The translations under genes and the position numbers were made by a program. Below, piece by piece: positions 1 through 8,975 of a stretch of DNA of 64,000 nucleotides. The notes under the pieces are model-generated. The model saw only the letters and a list, made by a program, of their open reading frames with translations, was not told the origin of the DNA and did no database searches. The DNA comes from Gp6-AA40 sp032156805 (GTDB lineage Bacteria; Acidobacteriota; Vicinamibacteria; Vicinamibacterales; UBA2999). Position 1 is the first letter of the stretch. Every line of letters starts with the position of its first letter. Where the stretch lies: assembly GCA_032156805.1 (NCBI GenBank), contig JALDXQ010000004.1, positions 1-64,000 of the forward strand, written 5' to 3'.

Positions 1-188
1 TTTTTCCGCGGCGTCGAACCGGAGCGGAGTCCCAGCCATATCGCCGACGCGTGGCTCGAGGCACCGGCGGCTCGCAAGATGAGCTCAGTCTGCAGAGATA
101 TAGAAAACGCGCTAGCTAGATCGATGAAGTGCACGAGCGCCGCCGGCAGCTTTACGCCGGAGGCGTGTTTGATCCACGCTGGGCGGCA
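1..188. other. Left-edge region, no supported gene
   Basis: Two plus-strand frames are open from the window edge and could be the tail of a gene that starts outside, but neither shows a recognisable motif. The stretch just before the YCII-like gene has an AT-richer patch around 98-125 that could hold its promoter. No firm -35/-10 pair is visible. Confidence 0.3.
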
Positions 189-506
189 ATGTTCGTCATC
201 GAACTCATCTACAAAGTCAACCTCGCCGACATCGACGCGAACATGGACGCGCATGTCAACTTCCTGAAGAAGTATTACGCGTCCGGCCATTTCCTGGTCT
301 CGGGTCGAAAGATACCGCGCGATGGCGGGATCATTCTGGCGGTGGGCAACAATCGGGCCGAGCTGCAGCGCATCATCGAGGACGATCCGTTTTACGAGCT
401 CGGCCTCGCGGACTTTCGCATCATCGAGTTCCGCGCCAGCCAGCGCGCCGACGACATCCAGCAACGAATCGAGAGCACGAGTCCACGACCGATCAGACGC
501 CGATGA
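189..506 (+). CDS. YCII-family protein
   Basis: Small single-domain protein of about 105 residues resembling the YCII/YciI fold (ferredoxin-like alpha/beta, dimeric; usually linked to small-molecule turnover, exact reactions mostly unknown). The start MFVIELIYK and the phrase FLKKYYASGHFLVSGRKIP followed by GGIILAVG match the family pattern of a first beta strand, a helix and a Gly-rich turn. The frame is open further upstream to 129, but those 20 residues do not resemble the family, so the ATG at 189 is preferred. It stands alone, convergent to the metzincin-like gene. A GC-rich hairpin begins at its stop codon. Confidence 0.75.
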   Translation: MFVIELIYKVNLADIDANMDAHVNFLKKYYASGHFLVSGRKIPRDGGIILAVGNNRAELQRIIEDDPFYELGLADFRIIEFRASQRADDIQQRIESTSPRPIRRR

Positions 507-525
507 CGCGCCCGTCGGGGCGCGT
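506..525 (+). terminator. Hairpin at the end of the YCII gene
   Basis: Perfect 8-bp stem ACGCGCCC (506-513) / GGGCGCGT (518-525) around a GTCG loop. It starts on the last base of the TGA stop. No U-run follows, so this is a terminator-like or mRNA-end-stabilising hairpin in a convergent intergenic region rather than a textbook intrinsic terminator. Confidence 0.5.
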
Positions 526-659
526 ATGAGTCCAAGCAGCAGTTCTGGGGACGCAGTCCGCCAGCACGCTAGCGGATTCGGATCCGGAGAGTCTGCGGCC
601 GCCGCCGCCCTCGATCTCAGCGGCCTCAGCCAAGTCCAGCTTGCGATCAGGTACAGCTA

Positions 660-2963
660 CTACGTGCGCGCCGCTGCCATTGAGAAGCCCACATGATTTG
701 ATGAACGTGCAGTAGCACGCGACGAGGCAAGCGCGTCAGGGTCGGCGTGACCTGGTTGACGCATTCTCCATGCTTCGTTCAGACGGTCCAAACGCACATT
801 TGGAAACTGAATCAGTCGAGTGTCCACGAGCAGCAAGTCGTGAAAATCGGAAGCCGTCTCGCCGTGGCGATTATTCGAACCATCCAGCACTGCGGCCTCG
901 AGCACGCCGAAGTCCACATCGTCCACTGTGCGCGGCGAGGGATTGCCTGGCGAGTGCTCGTAGTTGAAGACGATCACGTCCAGGAAGACCGGCAGTCGAA
1001 GACCGGTGCCGTCCAACAACTTCAGCAGCGCTTCGGCAAGCGCAGGATACGGCGTGAATTCCGGGTTATCCAGCCAGTCTGTCACGTCCGCTTCCGATAC
1101 GCTGAAGTCGATGCCGGCCGCTGCCAACGCACCAAGCATCGTGGCGGCAGGCTGCACCTGAAGTCGAACGATCTGCCCGAGCGCGGCGCGTCCGGCGGCA
1201 TCGAGGGCCAGCGTCTCGTTGATCAGCCGGGTGGCTTGGCCGAACCAGACCTGCTCGGCCCGACGCCGAACCAGCAGCGAAGCCCACGGCGGCTCGGGGG
1301 TCGGTCTGCGGAACGGTGGCGGCACGACCAGGTATCTGTCCGCAATCTTGCCGATGCATCGGCCGAGCGCGTCGACGTCTTCGGGATGGATCCCGTCGTA
1401 CCAGCCCAGCGCGGTAAAGGTGGCGCCTGCCGTTGCAGTGGTCCCGTCGCCAGTGACGGTGACAACCACAGGGGTTTCGAAGCGTTCGCCGCCGCGGGAA
1501 GTCAACGCGAGCTCGAACACGACGCTGTCGATCGTGTACTCGACGGTGAATGTCACCCCATCCACGGGTACGTTGATCATTCCGTTCGCCCCGGTTACGG
1601 GTACACCGCCGACGGTCCACGCGACAGTGGCCGGCGTGACACCAGGCTCACCACCGCCGCCGAAGCCCGAGCTACGCACGCCGAACTGGCTGAAGGTCGA
1701 CGTGGCAAAGGTGCCCTTCCTGATCGGGTCGCCGCATGGGGTCGTCGTGTGCTGAAGCTCGCCGACCACGCCAACCATGTCATCAGAATGATTGCCGCGC
1801 ACGATCTCCACTCGACGCGCCGAACCGGCAGTCACCGACAGGTCAACCCACTCACCGTCGGGATCGATGCCTTCGGTGCGGACGACGAGAGGCGTTGAGG
1901 TGACGGCAACGTCGGAGTCCGGAGACACGGTCGGGATGCAGCCGCGATACCACACGCGGATCCCCACATTCGGTTGATCGACGAGCGAGTGCACGACCAC
2001 GCCTTCGCGAGACAGGGTCGGTCCGAGTGGATCCATGCCGGTGTCCCAGCCCTTCGCGGTGCGGAATTCGACGTAGACACGTCCAGCGCCACCTGCTGGC
2101 TCGCCGGGTGGATGCAGAATGAGGAGACAGGTGCCGCTCGACGCCCAGGCCGGGACGATTCGCGCGTTGACCGACGCACCGGGCAGCGGGAACGGTCGCT
2201 CGACGACGCGACCGGCGAGCGCCTCGGGCATGTGGAGATGCAGGTTTGCTCGCGAGAGATGCGGTCCCATCGAGAACGCACCGGGATTCGGCCAGCCGGC
2301 GATCGCCGGGCCGACAAATGTCGGCGCGGCCGAGTAGAACGGCCCCGTGCCGAGCCAGCGGCTGCCGAACGAGGCCGACGACATCAGATCGTACGGTGAT
2401 CCGTATTCGGGTCCCACGATGATATCGGCATCGTTGGGATTCCAGTCGGTGCCGTTGTTGTCGAGCCCGAAGCTGTGTGTGAAGCCGAGCACATGACCGA
2501 TCTCGTGGCACATGAACGTGTGGTCACTCGGCATCGCCGGGAGGACCGCGACCGGCAATCCGGCGACGCTGGCCGCGCCGCCGTCAAAGCCGGCCGTGAT
2601 CGTGGCCGGTTGGCCAGGCTGCCCCGCTTGCGGGTTCGCCATGACCCTGGTTCCGGGGTGCGAGAGCACGACGAGTCCGTCGAGCCCTGCAAGCGGATCG
2701 TGATCGGGGAATCTCGCGCGAAGTGCAGCTATTGCCGCCTTCGCCTGCGCGACGCGGCCGGTGTCCGCGCCGACGGTCATGTCGACCCACGGGAATAGCG
2801 GCGAGTCAAGGAAGTCGAGGTAACCGCGCGAAGTCTGTATCCAATACTTCAGGAGGGCATGTTCGCCGGTCATGAACATGGCGATGCACGCGGTATCCGA
2901 AATGACGGGGACCGTTGTGTCATGTCTGGCCCGGATGATTCCGAGGCGCACGTTCTTGGCCAT
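660..2963 (-). CDS. Metzincin-like zinc metalloprotease with C-terminal extension
   Basis: A 767-residue protein carrying the metzincin zinc signature HEIGHVLGFTH at residues 153-163 (three His ligands, Glu154 catalytic base) and a candidate Met-turn YDLMSS around Met194, so the first 250 residues are probably an active protease domain of the matrixin/reprolysin kind. Residues about 250-520 contain beta-rich, Ig-like segments (GVPVTGANGMINVPVDGVTF). The last 200 residues are helical and unassigned. Unlike almost all neighbours it has no recognisable signal peptide: it starts MAKNVRLGIIRARHD. A stop lies in frame about ten codons upstream of the ATG, so the start cannot be moved far. It follows the MBL gene at 3150 after 186 bp and may have its own promoter. 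Confidence 0.75.
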   Translation of the reverse strand: MAKNVRLGIIRARHDTTVPVISDTACIAMFMTGEHALLKYWIQTSRGYLDFLDSPLFPWVDMTVGADTGRVAQAKAAIAALRARFPDHDPLAGLDGLVVLSHPGTRVMANPQAGQPGQPATITAGFDGGAASVAGLPVAVLPAMPSDHTFMCHEIGHVLGFTHSFGLDNNGTDWNPNDADIIVGPEYGSPYDLMSSASFGSRWLGTGPFYSAAPTFVGPAIAGWPNPGAFSMGPHLSRANLHLHMPEALAGRVVERPFPLPGASVNARIVPAWASSGTCLLILHPPGEPAGGAGRVYVEFRTAKGWDTGMDPLGPTLSREGVVVHSLVDQPNVGIRVWYRGCIPTVSPDSDVAVTSTPLVVRTEGIDPDGEWVDLSVTAGSARRVEIVRGNHSDDMVGVVGELQHTTTPCGDPIRKGTFATSTFSQFGVRSSGFGGGGEPGVTPATVAWTVGGVPVTGANGMINVPVDGVTFTVEYTIDSVVFELALTSRGGERFETPVVVTVTGDGTTATAGATFTALGWYDGIHPEDVDALGRCIGKIADRYLVVPPPFRRPTPEPPWASLLVRRRAEQVWFGQATRLINETLALDAAGRAALGQIVRLQVQPAATMLGALAAAGIDFSVSEADVTDWLDNPEFTPYPALAEALLKLLDGTGLRLPVFLDVIVFNYEHSPGNPSPRTVDDVDFGVLEAAVLDGSNNRHGETASDFHDLLLVDTRLIQFPNVRLDRLNEAWRMRQPGHADPDALASSRATARSSNHVGFSMAAART

Positions 2964-3149
2964 ATCGGGATGCCGTTCCGTAGTGGCGTGTCGTCACAGA
3001 CACGGCCGTGTTCGAGATCGCCGTGTTCCTCTGGGATCCACCAGACGTATCAACGATGCGGAACGTCAATTCGAACCGCCGCACTCGCCCGTCAGGGACC
3101 TTCTTGGGCGTGCCAGAGCACCACGGAGACTGATACCCAGAACGAGCTC

Positions 3150-4679
3150 TCAGTGATCGGCCGGCACCTGCGGCTTCGCCGTGAGGGCAATCGCCTCCTC
3201 CGTGAACTGTCTGAACGTCGTCACATCTCCGTGAACCGGCGCCATGTTGTCGACCTGGATCTTCCGGTGCTGAATATTCGCCATCACATTCCTGAGCCAT
3301 GGCGCATGGCCGAGCGGCTCGCCGGTGATAAAGACGCGGGGGTCATTCGGCATGTACACGTCCGCAACCGTGAGCATCCGCGCGTTGGCGTAATAGATCA
3401 TGAGCTGCGTCCTGGAATGGCTGCTGTCCAGGAGGTGGTACACGTTGATGGTGTTCATCGCGTCCTTGAGAACGCCCTGGTCGTCGATCGCCGTGATCTT
3501 GGGCGGCTTGACGTTCGGTGTCTTGGCGTAGAGATCAGGTTCGAGCGTGTGCGGATTCTTGAATGTCTCGTCGAGCAGGATCAGATTGCTGCGGTGGGTC
3601 ACGATCTCAGTGACGCCCAGTGCCACCGCCGTTCTGATCCCGCCGGTGTGATCGCCATGGTTGTGCCCCAGGATCAGCGTCGTGACTGGCTTGTTGGGCC
3701 GGAGCTCCTTGGCCCTGGCCATGACCGCCAGCGTTCGCTCCACGTTGGGCGCATCGACGAGCACCAGGCGATCGCTGAATTCCACGATGAAGCTCTTGTG
3801 AGTCGTCCCCGTGTGCTCCCAGATGCCCTTGGCAATTTCCTTGATGGCAGACTGCGGCGGCGCAGGCGGCGTGGGCCGAGGTGCTTTGACCACGGCCTCC
3901 GGCGCCGCTAGATTGCCGACGTCTCCATCGACGCTCTGGCGCACGACGCGGACCTGACCGACCGTCCAACGCCCGACCTTCCAGGTAAACAGCGTCGGCA
4001 GCTGCACGCCGCTGACCGCACGATAGTCGCTCCAGCGCATCTCATTCGGCCGGTCGCCGAGTGTGGCGTTGTAGACCAGTTGAACGACACGCGACGGCAG
4101 CTTCGTGTTTGCGTCGAAGGCGACGGTCAGCGAGATCGTGTCGAGCTTGAGGTCGACGAGGCGCTCGGTGCCCTGGGTCCGCACATTGCTCAGCGCGGCG
4201 TTCGGCGCGAGCGCCGCCCGCATCAGCGTGAGAGGATGACGGAGGTACTCGACACGCCGGCCTGCCACCCCCTGGAAGGCGCGAGTCGCATTGCCGTCGC
4301 CTCCGACGTTGAAGGCGATGTCACCATCCAGCGCTTGTACGGTTCGCACCGGCCGCTCGCCGTTGAAGATGGTGGACTGCGCTTCGCGTACCTGCTCGAA
4401 CCGGCCGCGTCCATTCGCCAAATCGTACGACCGTTTGTAATCCCTGAGCTGATACACGAGGTACTGGGAGCCGAGCTCGTCGTAGGCGAACTCCTGATCG
4501 ACCTGGAAGTCATGGCCCCCGCCTTCGAACATCAGCGTCTTGACCGCCATGACGCGGTCGCGTCCGCCCATGGCCGCCACGGCATCGTCGATCAGCTGCT
4601 GTCCCGGGTTCTGTGCGACGGCAGTGGTCTGGAGAAACAGAAGACCTGACAAAATGGCCACAATCGATCGCCTACTCAT
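3150..4679 (-). CDS. Exported MBL-fold metallohydrolase with N-terminal domain
   Basis: About 509 residues. The ATG at 4679 follows GAGGA at good spacing and gives a signal peptide (SIVAILSGLLFLQTTAVAQ); an ATG ten codons upstream lacks this support. Residues about 30-260 form an exported domain beginning AMGGRDRVMAVKTLMFEG. The MBL domain follows from about residue 280, with the canonical motif HNHGDH at 339-344 and downstream ligands in LLDSSHSRTQ, TVADVYMP and PVHGDV. The same two-domain layout occurs at 49981-51645 and 51662-53257. It is probably a periplasmic hydrolase; the substrate is unknown. It lies 30 bp after the lipocalin-like gene in the same operon. Confidence 0.8.
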   Translation of the reverse strand: MSRRSIVAILSGLLFLQTTAVAQNPGQQLIDDAVAAMGGRDRVMAVKTLMFEGGGHDFQVDQEFAYDELGSQYLVYQLRDYKRSYDLANGRGRFEQVREAQSTIFNGERPVRTVQALDGDIAFNVGGDGNATRAFQGVAGRRVEYLRHPLTLMRAALAPNAALSNVRTQGTERLVDLKLDTISLTVAFDANTKLPSRVVQLVYNATLGDRPNEMRWSDYRAVSGVQLPTLFTWKVGRWTVGQVRVVRQSVDGDVGNLAAPEAVVKAPRPTPPAPPQSAIKEIAKGIWEHTGTTHKSFIVEFSDRLVLVDAPNVERTLAVMARAKELRPNKPVTTLILGHNHGDHTGGIRTAVALGVTEIVTHRSNLILLDETFKNPHTLEPDLYAKTPNVKPPKITAIDDQGVLKDAMNTINVYHLLDSSHSRTQLMIYYANARMLTVADVYMPNDPRVFITGEPLGHAPWLRNVMANIQHRKIQVDNMAPVHGDVTTFRQFTEEAIALTAKPQVPADH

Positions 4680-4709
4680 CGCATCCTCGCATTCAGTTCT
4701 TCTGCTCAC

Positions 4710-5672
4710 TCACTTCGTGTTGTTGCCGAGCATTTCCGCTTCACCGCTGATGCGGCGCAGCGTGACCGACGTCACCACCATCCGCCCCTGCTGATCCCGG
4801 ACGGGTGCGAAGTTGACGTTCAGCTCGTTCCCGTCCTTCGAGAATTCGGCGAAGCGCCGCAGGATGGTCCCCGGCACGTTGCTCATGGCCGACATGAGGT
4901 TGTGGAAGACCTGCCCTGGGTACACCGTGAGCGCGCCATAGTAGCCGATGTATCCCTGCACGGCAGCCCGTGCTTCCACTGGCGTCGGGACATCTCCCGC
5001 AAACGGCGTCGGTGTCTTACCGATCGGCAGAAAGTGCACGCCAACGAAACCAGCCGGCGTGTAAACGATCGTGCTCGGTCCTCCGCGTTTCTGTTCAGAG
5101 AGGACTTCGCCTGTCGTCGTGGTCCGCTTCTCGACGACGTACTCCCAGAAGCCGGCCGCCTTCCGGAAGGTCGGCCCGGGAGCCTCGATGGGCGGAATGA
5201 GTTCGTAGACCCAGCGTGTGCCGCCTCGGGAGTGGGGCTCGTCGATAGAAGTCAAGGTCACGCGATCGCCTGAGCGCTCGATGGTCCGCGAGAACTCGCG
5301 TGCGCTCACGTTCGGGCTGACCGCGCCGCGTGCAGTGAAGACGATGCGCTTCTGCGCAGTATCAACCCGGTAGCGACCCCAGAACCCGCTGTAGTCGGCC
5401 AGCGCCTTCACCGGATCGTTTGTCGGCGCGTCGGGCTCCTGCCGCGGAGGAGTGCCGACCCACTCGAACACGTTCCCTGCCGAGTCCAGGATAAGCAGTC
5501 CGCGCTGCTGCTGATTGCGCTCCGGTTTTCCACTCGATAGCCCACGCTCGAGCGAGACGAGCTGCCAGGTCGCCGCGAGATCCCCGGGACCGATAGAGGT
5601 CGCCTGCGCAGCGGCCTGTCCTGGCGCGCCCACGACGGCCAGACCCAGAAGAACGATAACAACTCGTTGCAT
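4710..5672 (-). CDS. Exported lipocalin-like domain protein (two domains)
   Basis: A 320-residue protein with a signal peptide (VVIVLLGLAVVGAPGQAAA). It appears to hold two lipocalin-like beta-barrel domains: one starts LAATWQLVSLERG and contains FWGRYRVDTAQKRIVF; the second starts near residue 170 (AAGFWEYVVEKRT) and contains YIGYYGALTVYPGQVFH. This is the pattern of lipocalin-like (Lipocalin_5) proteins, which are assumed to bind small hydrophobic ligands. A GAAGGAG ribosome site precedes the ATG at 5672. It lies 24 bp after the GlcG-like gene and 30 bp before the MBL gene, so it is probably co-transcribed. The ligand is unknown. Confidence 0.65.
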   Translation of the reverse strand: MQRVVIVLLGLAVVGAPGQAAAQATSIGPGDLAATWQLVSLERGLSSGKPERNQQQRGLLILDSAGNVFEWVGTPPRQEPDAPTNDPVKALADYSGFWGRYRVDTAQKRIVFTARGAVSPNVSAREFSRTIERSGDRVTLTSIDEPHSRGGTRWVYELIPPIEAPGPTFRKAAGFWEYVVEKRTTTTGEVLSEQKRGGPSTIVYTPAGFVGVHFLPIGKTPTPFAGDVPTPVEARAAVQGYIGYYGALTVYPGQVFHNLMSAMSNVPGTILRRFAEFSKDGNELNVNFAPVRDQQGRMVVTSVTLRRISGEAEMLGNNTK

Positions 5673-5696
5673 CGATGTGGCTCCTTCGCTGAACCG

Positions 5697-6341
5697 CTAC
5701 TGCGCTCCGCCTCGCCCACCGCTGGCCGGCTGCGCACCCGTCGCCGGGGCGGCAGTGGATAGCGGCGGCTGAGGGCCGAGCACCTTCGTCAGAGCGTGAT
5801 GCGCACACTGCTCCTCCTGCGCACCACCGCCGACGCCGATCGCACCGATCAATTGGTCCTCGACGACGATAGGCAGCCCGCCGGGCGCAAAATAATACGC
5901 CAGACCGCCGGACTCGCCGAGGCGCAGCCGGGGCAGGCGGCCTTCGGTTGTGCTGAACCGCTGCGTAACGGCCCTTGTTGACGTACGGGCATACAGCACT
6001 GTCTTCGCCTTCAACTCAGCGGCTTCGACGGCGATCGGGAACTGGCCGTCCATGATGTGTGCGTCAACCACGTCTCCGGTCGGCGCAAGCACGAAGATCG
6101 AGTACGACGCATTCGACGCTCGCGCGAACTCCACACACGCATCGACGAGGGCTCTCGCGGTGGCAGCGTTGATCTGCATCTTCATCAGCGTCCGCTTGGC
6201 CACATCATCAGAGACGACCGCTTTCGACAAGGGCATCACAGGGCTTTGAGCACCCGCCCGGCCCGGGCCGAAAGCCAGCATCGCGATCGCCAGACCAAGG
6301 ACTGCCGATTCGCGCACACCCATCCTGTTCGTCATCGTCAT
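5697..6341 (-). CDS. Exported GlcG/HbpS-like (heme-degrading domain) protein
   Basis: About 214 residues. The ATG at 6341 overlaps the previous stop as ATGA and has AGGAG five bases upstream, which fixes the start over longer frames. Signal peptide (VLGLAIAMLAFGPGRAGA), then a GlcG/HbpS-type domain: ATARALVDACVEFARA, YSIFVLAPTGDVVDAHIMDG, AAELKAKTVLYART, and GGLPIVVEDQLIGAIGVGG followed by QEEQCAHHAL. Members of this family bind heme or small ligands or serve as accessory proteins; the role here is unknown. The C-terminus is a low-complexity Ala/Pro/Gly tail. It sits inside the exported-protein operon. Confidence 0.8.
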   Translation of the reverse strand: MTMTNRMGVRESAVLGLAIAMLAFGPGRAGAQSPVMPLSKAVVSDDVAKRTLMKMQINAATARALVDACVEFARASNASYSIFVLAPTGDVVDAHIMDGQFPIAVEAAELKAKTVLYARTSTRAVTQRFSTTEGRLPRLRLGESGGLAYYFAPGGLPIVVEDQLIGAIGVGGGAQEEQCAHHALTKVLGPQPPLSTAAPATGAQPASGGRGGAQ

Positions 6342-7240
6342 TGGCTCCTGTCGTTTCGAACCTTGAGCTTCTCGCGGTACTCCGGATAGAGGGTCTCGGG
6401 AAAGCCGAGCGCAGCCTCCCGCGGAACACCGTATTTGGAAGTCATTTCGTTCATGAACTCTTCGGGCTTCTTTCCCCAGAGGTAATGCGGAACCTCGTCC
6501 TGCGCCGTGGTCCCCTCGAACGCGACGATGCACGGCGGTGCGATTGGCGTCAGCCTGGTCGGTGACACCTGAAAATCTCTCGTCCAGATGAGCGGCTCAC
6601 TGAGGTACACGGGGTCCTCAATCACGGCGACCAGCGTCAGGAAGTTGCCATGCCGGTAGAAGTGATTGGTCATCGTCGCCCGATCGCTGCTGGGAGGACC
6701 GTTCTTGCGAATGAAGCTCGCCTTCATGTGCGTCGTACGAGTGACGAGCGTATTTCCCTCCCAGTGGCCCACAGCAAACCCGCTGCGCGTGTGCTCGGCA
6801 TAGCGCGAAGGCAGCTCTCGCCCATCCATCCAGATGTCGAGCGGCAACTTGTCGTGCCAGGCACCGATCGTGAACCTGATGATGCTTCCTCGAGACAGAT
6901 CGTATTGAGCCGTGATCTTCATGCCGAAGGGGCCCGTCATGAGATAGGTAGGCGCCCATCCCTGGCACTGCCGTTCGATCATTCCCAGCTGCGACTCGGA
7001 GTAGCTCAACGCCCGCGCGCGCCCTTCCTCGTTCAGCGGGAGTCCCATGTAGTCAACCGGAACGCTATCGTTGGACACGTCTTCGTTGTTGGTTGGCGCC
7101 CAGGAACCCTCGAACTCGGGCAAGCTCGACGCATTGAGCTGCGCGTACGTCGGCTCGGAAAGGCCGGAGGCCGCCCACAGCACACCGCACAGCAATCCGC
7201 AGACAGCTACCAGGTTGCGAGGCACGGCGCAGGACTCCAT
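6338..7240 (-). CDS. Exported GYLRxNG-superfamily protein, WMDGR subtype
   Basis: A 300-residue exported protein of unknown function. Signal peptide (LVAVCGLLCGVLWAASG), then FEGSWAPTNNEDVS, LPLDIWMDGRELP, a GFAVGHWEGNTLVTRTTHM segment, IRKNGPPSSDRATMTNHFYRHG and IEDPVYLSEPLI, ending in a YPEYREKL motif. The same succession is found at 55126-56028 and in the N-terminal halves of the proteins at 29874-31871 and 33161-35179. The short strand-rich motifs suggest a beta-barrel or lipocalin-like fold (inference). It overlaps the preceding gene by 34 bp and the following gene by ATGA, so it is translationally coupled. Confidence 0.7.
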   Translation of the reverse strand: MESCAVPRNLVAVCGLLCGVLWAASGLSEPTYAQLNASSLPEFEGSWAPTNNEDVSNDSVPVDYMGLPLNEEGRARALSYSESQLGMIERQCQGWAPTYLMTGPFGMKITAQYDLSRGSIIRFTIGAWHDKLPLDIWMDGRELPSRYAEHTRSGFAVGHWEGNTLVTRTTHMKASFIRKNGPPSSDRATMTNHFYRHGNFLTLVAVIEDPVYLSEPLIWTRDFQVSPTRLTPIAPPCIVAFEGTTAQDEVPHYLWGKKPEEFMNEMTSKYGVPREAALGFPETLYPEYREKLKVRNDRSQ

Positions 7241-7932
7241 CTGGAAGGGTCTTTGTCGCGCTTGAAATGTGAGCTCACGACGAAAGGCCGCTGAAGATAT
7301 CGAGGGTCGTCAACGATGGTGGTGACAACAAGGGCTTGCTCACTCTGCCCAACCGGCGTCACCACGAAATACTCGGTCACTCTGGCGTCGGCGCTGTAGG
7401 GCACGCCGTTTCGTCGCAGGTAGCCCGGACGAAGATTCGTGGTCGTCACGACGAGTTTCTTCGCCGGGACGTCCCAATTGGCGATCGAGTGTCCCTGCCA
7501 CGTGCGTTCGCGGGACGCTGGCGACGCGCTGAAGCGGAACATGCGTGTCTGCATGCCCGCGTCGCTCTCGATGCGCAGCGTCTGTTCGTCGTGCCACGTC
7601 ACGCGGAACCTCGCGGGAACGCGCATGATGGCGGCTGCACCGTAGGCCTTGCATTGCTGACCGGCGGCGTCGTCGGCTTGCGGATTCCACGCGTCCGCGA
7701 GCTTGCGACCCTCTGGCGTGAGCGGGACCCGCGTGTAGTCACCCTTCGGCGGCGTGATCATCCGAAAGCGCCAGTCTTCGGTGACGTAGGAGACCCAGTT
7801 GCCCGTGATGTCAATGGGTGCTGACTGACTCGCGGGCTTCGGCGCCGAGCCACTCCGGCCCTGCGCCAGCGCGCGTGGCTCGCAGAGCGCCAGCATTCCC
7901 ACAAGCGCAACGGGAAGCCACCTCCAGCTCAC
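7207..7932 (-). CDS. Exported GYLRxNG-superfamily protein, TEDW subtype
   Basis: A 241-residue exported protein with a signal peptide (WLPVALVGMLALCEPRALAQ). Its conserved blocks are ITGNWVSYVTEDWRFRMITP, GQQCKAYGAAAIMR, TWQGHSIANW, TTNLRPGYLRRNGVPYS, DDPRYLQRPFVVSS and a C-terminal PAPC. Close paralogues are at 31884-32630 and 53280-54179. The single conserved Cys early and the Cys near the C-terminus could form a disulfide (inference). It overlaps the upstream MBL gene through ATGA and the downstream WMDGR-type gene by 34 bp. Function unknown; the fixed gene neighbourhood suggests it works with the MBL protein. Confidence 0.7.
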   Translation of the reverse strand: MSWRWLPVALVGMLALCEPRALAQGRSGSAPKPASQSAPIDITGNWVSYVTEDWRFRMITPPKGDYTRVPLTPEGRKLADAWNPQADDAAGQQCKAYGAAAIMRVPARFRVTWHDEQTLRIESDAGMQTRMFRFSASPASRERTWQGHSIANWDVPAKKLVVTTTNLRPGYLRRNGVPYSADARVTEYFVVTPVGQSEQALVVTTIVDDPRYLQRPFVVSSHFKRDKDPSRWSPAPCLATW

Positions 7933-8942
7933 TTCTCACCCTCGACCAGGCTCCGGTAGACAGCTTCGACGAACATCTCAGTCGTCCACTCCCCCGTGTC
8001 GGATCCATAGCGGCGTCTGAACCCCTGCGTTGGATTGGCTGCCTTGATTTGATCGAGGGTCATTCCCTTGTCGATCAAATCCTGAACGTGGTCGCGAACG
8101 ATGACGACCATGTCGCGATAGTCCAGGAGATCGAATTGATCGCCTACCTGGCCGTGCCCGGGAATCACGGACGTTCCCACCTCGCGCGACACGTCGGGCA
8201 ACGAGGGAATCGCCGTCGCGATCAGCCGGTTCAGCGCCTGAAGCGTGCCCGGCAACGACCCACCACGTTCGAGATCGATCACCGGAAAGCGCGTCATGTC
8301 GAAGATGTCTCCCGCAACAATGACGTCTGACCGACGAAAGAACACCGTGGCATCGCCATCCGTATGGGCCGCGGGATGGTGGACGATCTCGATGCCCTCG
8401 TCATTGAGATACACATAGCGACGGCCGGCCTCGAACGTCTCCGTGGGCCAGGCAGCAACCGGAAACGGTGACGCCTGTCCGGTCGGCCCGCTCATGCGCC
8501 GCAGAACAGTCTCATGCGCGAGAATCGCGACTGCGCCGCTCAGAAAGTAGTTCCGCGGAAAGAGGTTGGCAATCGTGTCGAACGAAGCCTGGCCGGCCTG
8601 CAGGAATGTGCCGTTGCCCCCGACGTGATCGGCATCGGCGCTGGTATTGACGATGAATCGAATGGGCGCGGCCGTGATTTTCCTGACCGCGGACATTACG
8701 CCGTCGACCTGGTCCCGTGGACCGGTATCGACGAGGACAACGCCGTCGACTCCTACCTGCACGGCGATGTTGGCGCCGGCGCCGGCAATCATGTAGAAGT
8801 TCGGCCTGATACGCAGGATCTCGAGTTCAGAAGTGGACGTCGAGGGCGCTATCTCCTGTGCCGGACTCCGGGGTGCTGCATCGAGCACGGCGACACACAG
8901 CACAACCACGACGGCCGCTACGCGTAGCGCTGGGGATTCCAC
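7929..8942 (-). CDS. Exported MBL-fold protein with altered zinc site 1
   Basis: A 337-residue exported MBL-fold protein and the first gene of the operon. The family motif VNTHWHFDH is here VNTSADADHVGG: the first two His ligands are Ser101 and Asp103, while Asp105 and His106 remain. The later ligands look intact: His193 in AHTDGD, Asp212 in AGDIF, His263 in PGHG. It may therefore bind one metal, or two with an Asp ligand. The start is GTG at 8942, giving a signal peptide (VVVVLCVAVLDAAP); no ribosome site is visible and a 9-bp inverted repeat ends at the start codon. The C-terminal motif DMVVIVRDHVQDLIDKGMTL recurs in the MBL proteins at 29874, 33161 and 54176. Confidence 0.8.
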   Translation of the reverse strand: MESPALRVAAVVVVLCVAVLDAAPRSPAQEIAPSTSTSELEILRIRPNFYMIAGAGANIAVQVGVDGVVLVDTGPRDQVDGVMSAVRKITAAPIRFIVNTSADADHVGGNGTFLQAGQASFDTIANLFPRNYFLSGAVAILAHETVLRRMSGPTGQASPFPVAAWPTETFEAGRRYVYLNDEGIEIVHHPAAHTDGDATVFFRRSDVIVAGDIFDMTRFPVIDLERGGSLPGTLQALNRLIATAIPSLPDVSREVGTSVIPGHGQVGDQFDLLDYRDMVVIVRDHVQDLIDKGMTLDQIKAANPTQGFRRRYGSDTGEWTTEMFVEAVYRSLVEGEK

Positions 8943-8971
8943 GTGAATCTGCTCGTAGCTACAGATTCACG
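8942..8971 (-). promoter_or_regulatory. Inverted repeat at the MBL start codon
   Basis: Perfect 9-bp inverted repeat CGTGAATCT (8942-8950) / AGATTCACG (8963-8971) directly abutting the GTG start of the MBL gene, where a Shine-Dalgarno sequence would be expected but is absent. It could be an operator or an RNA hairpin controlling translation of the operon's first gene. Confidence 0.4.
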
Positions 8972-8975
8972 CGCT

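Noticed and set aside
747..1898. 383-codon plus-strand frame opposite the metzincin gene
   Set aside because: The opposite strand has the zinc protease motif and normal composition; this frame is His/Arg-rich and lacks any domain.
2920..3300. Minus-strand frame with FELTFRIVDTSGG, possible small gene in the 2964-3149 gap
   Set aside because: It overlaps both flanking genes in another frame, has no ribosome site, and only a short stretch looks protein-like.
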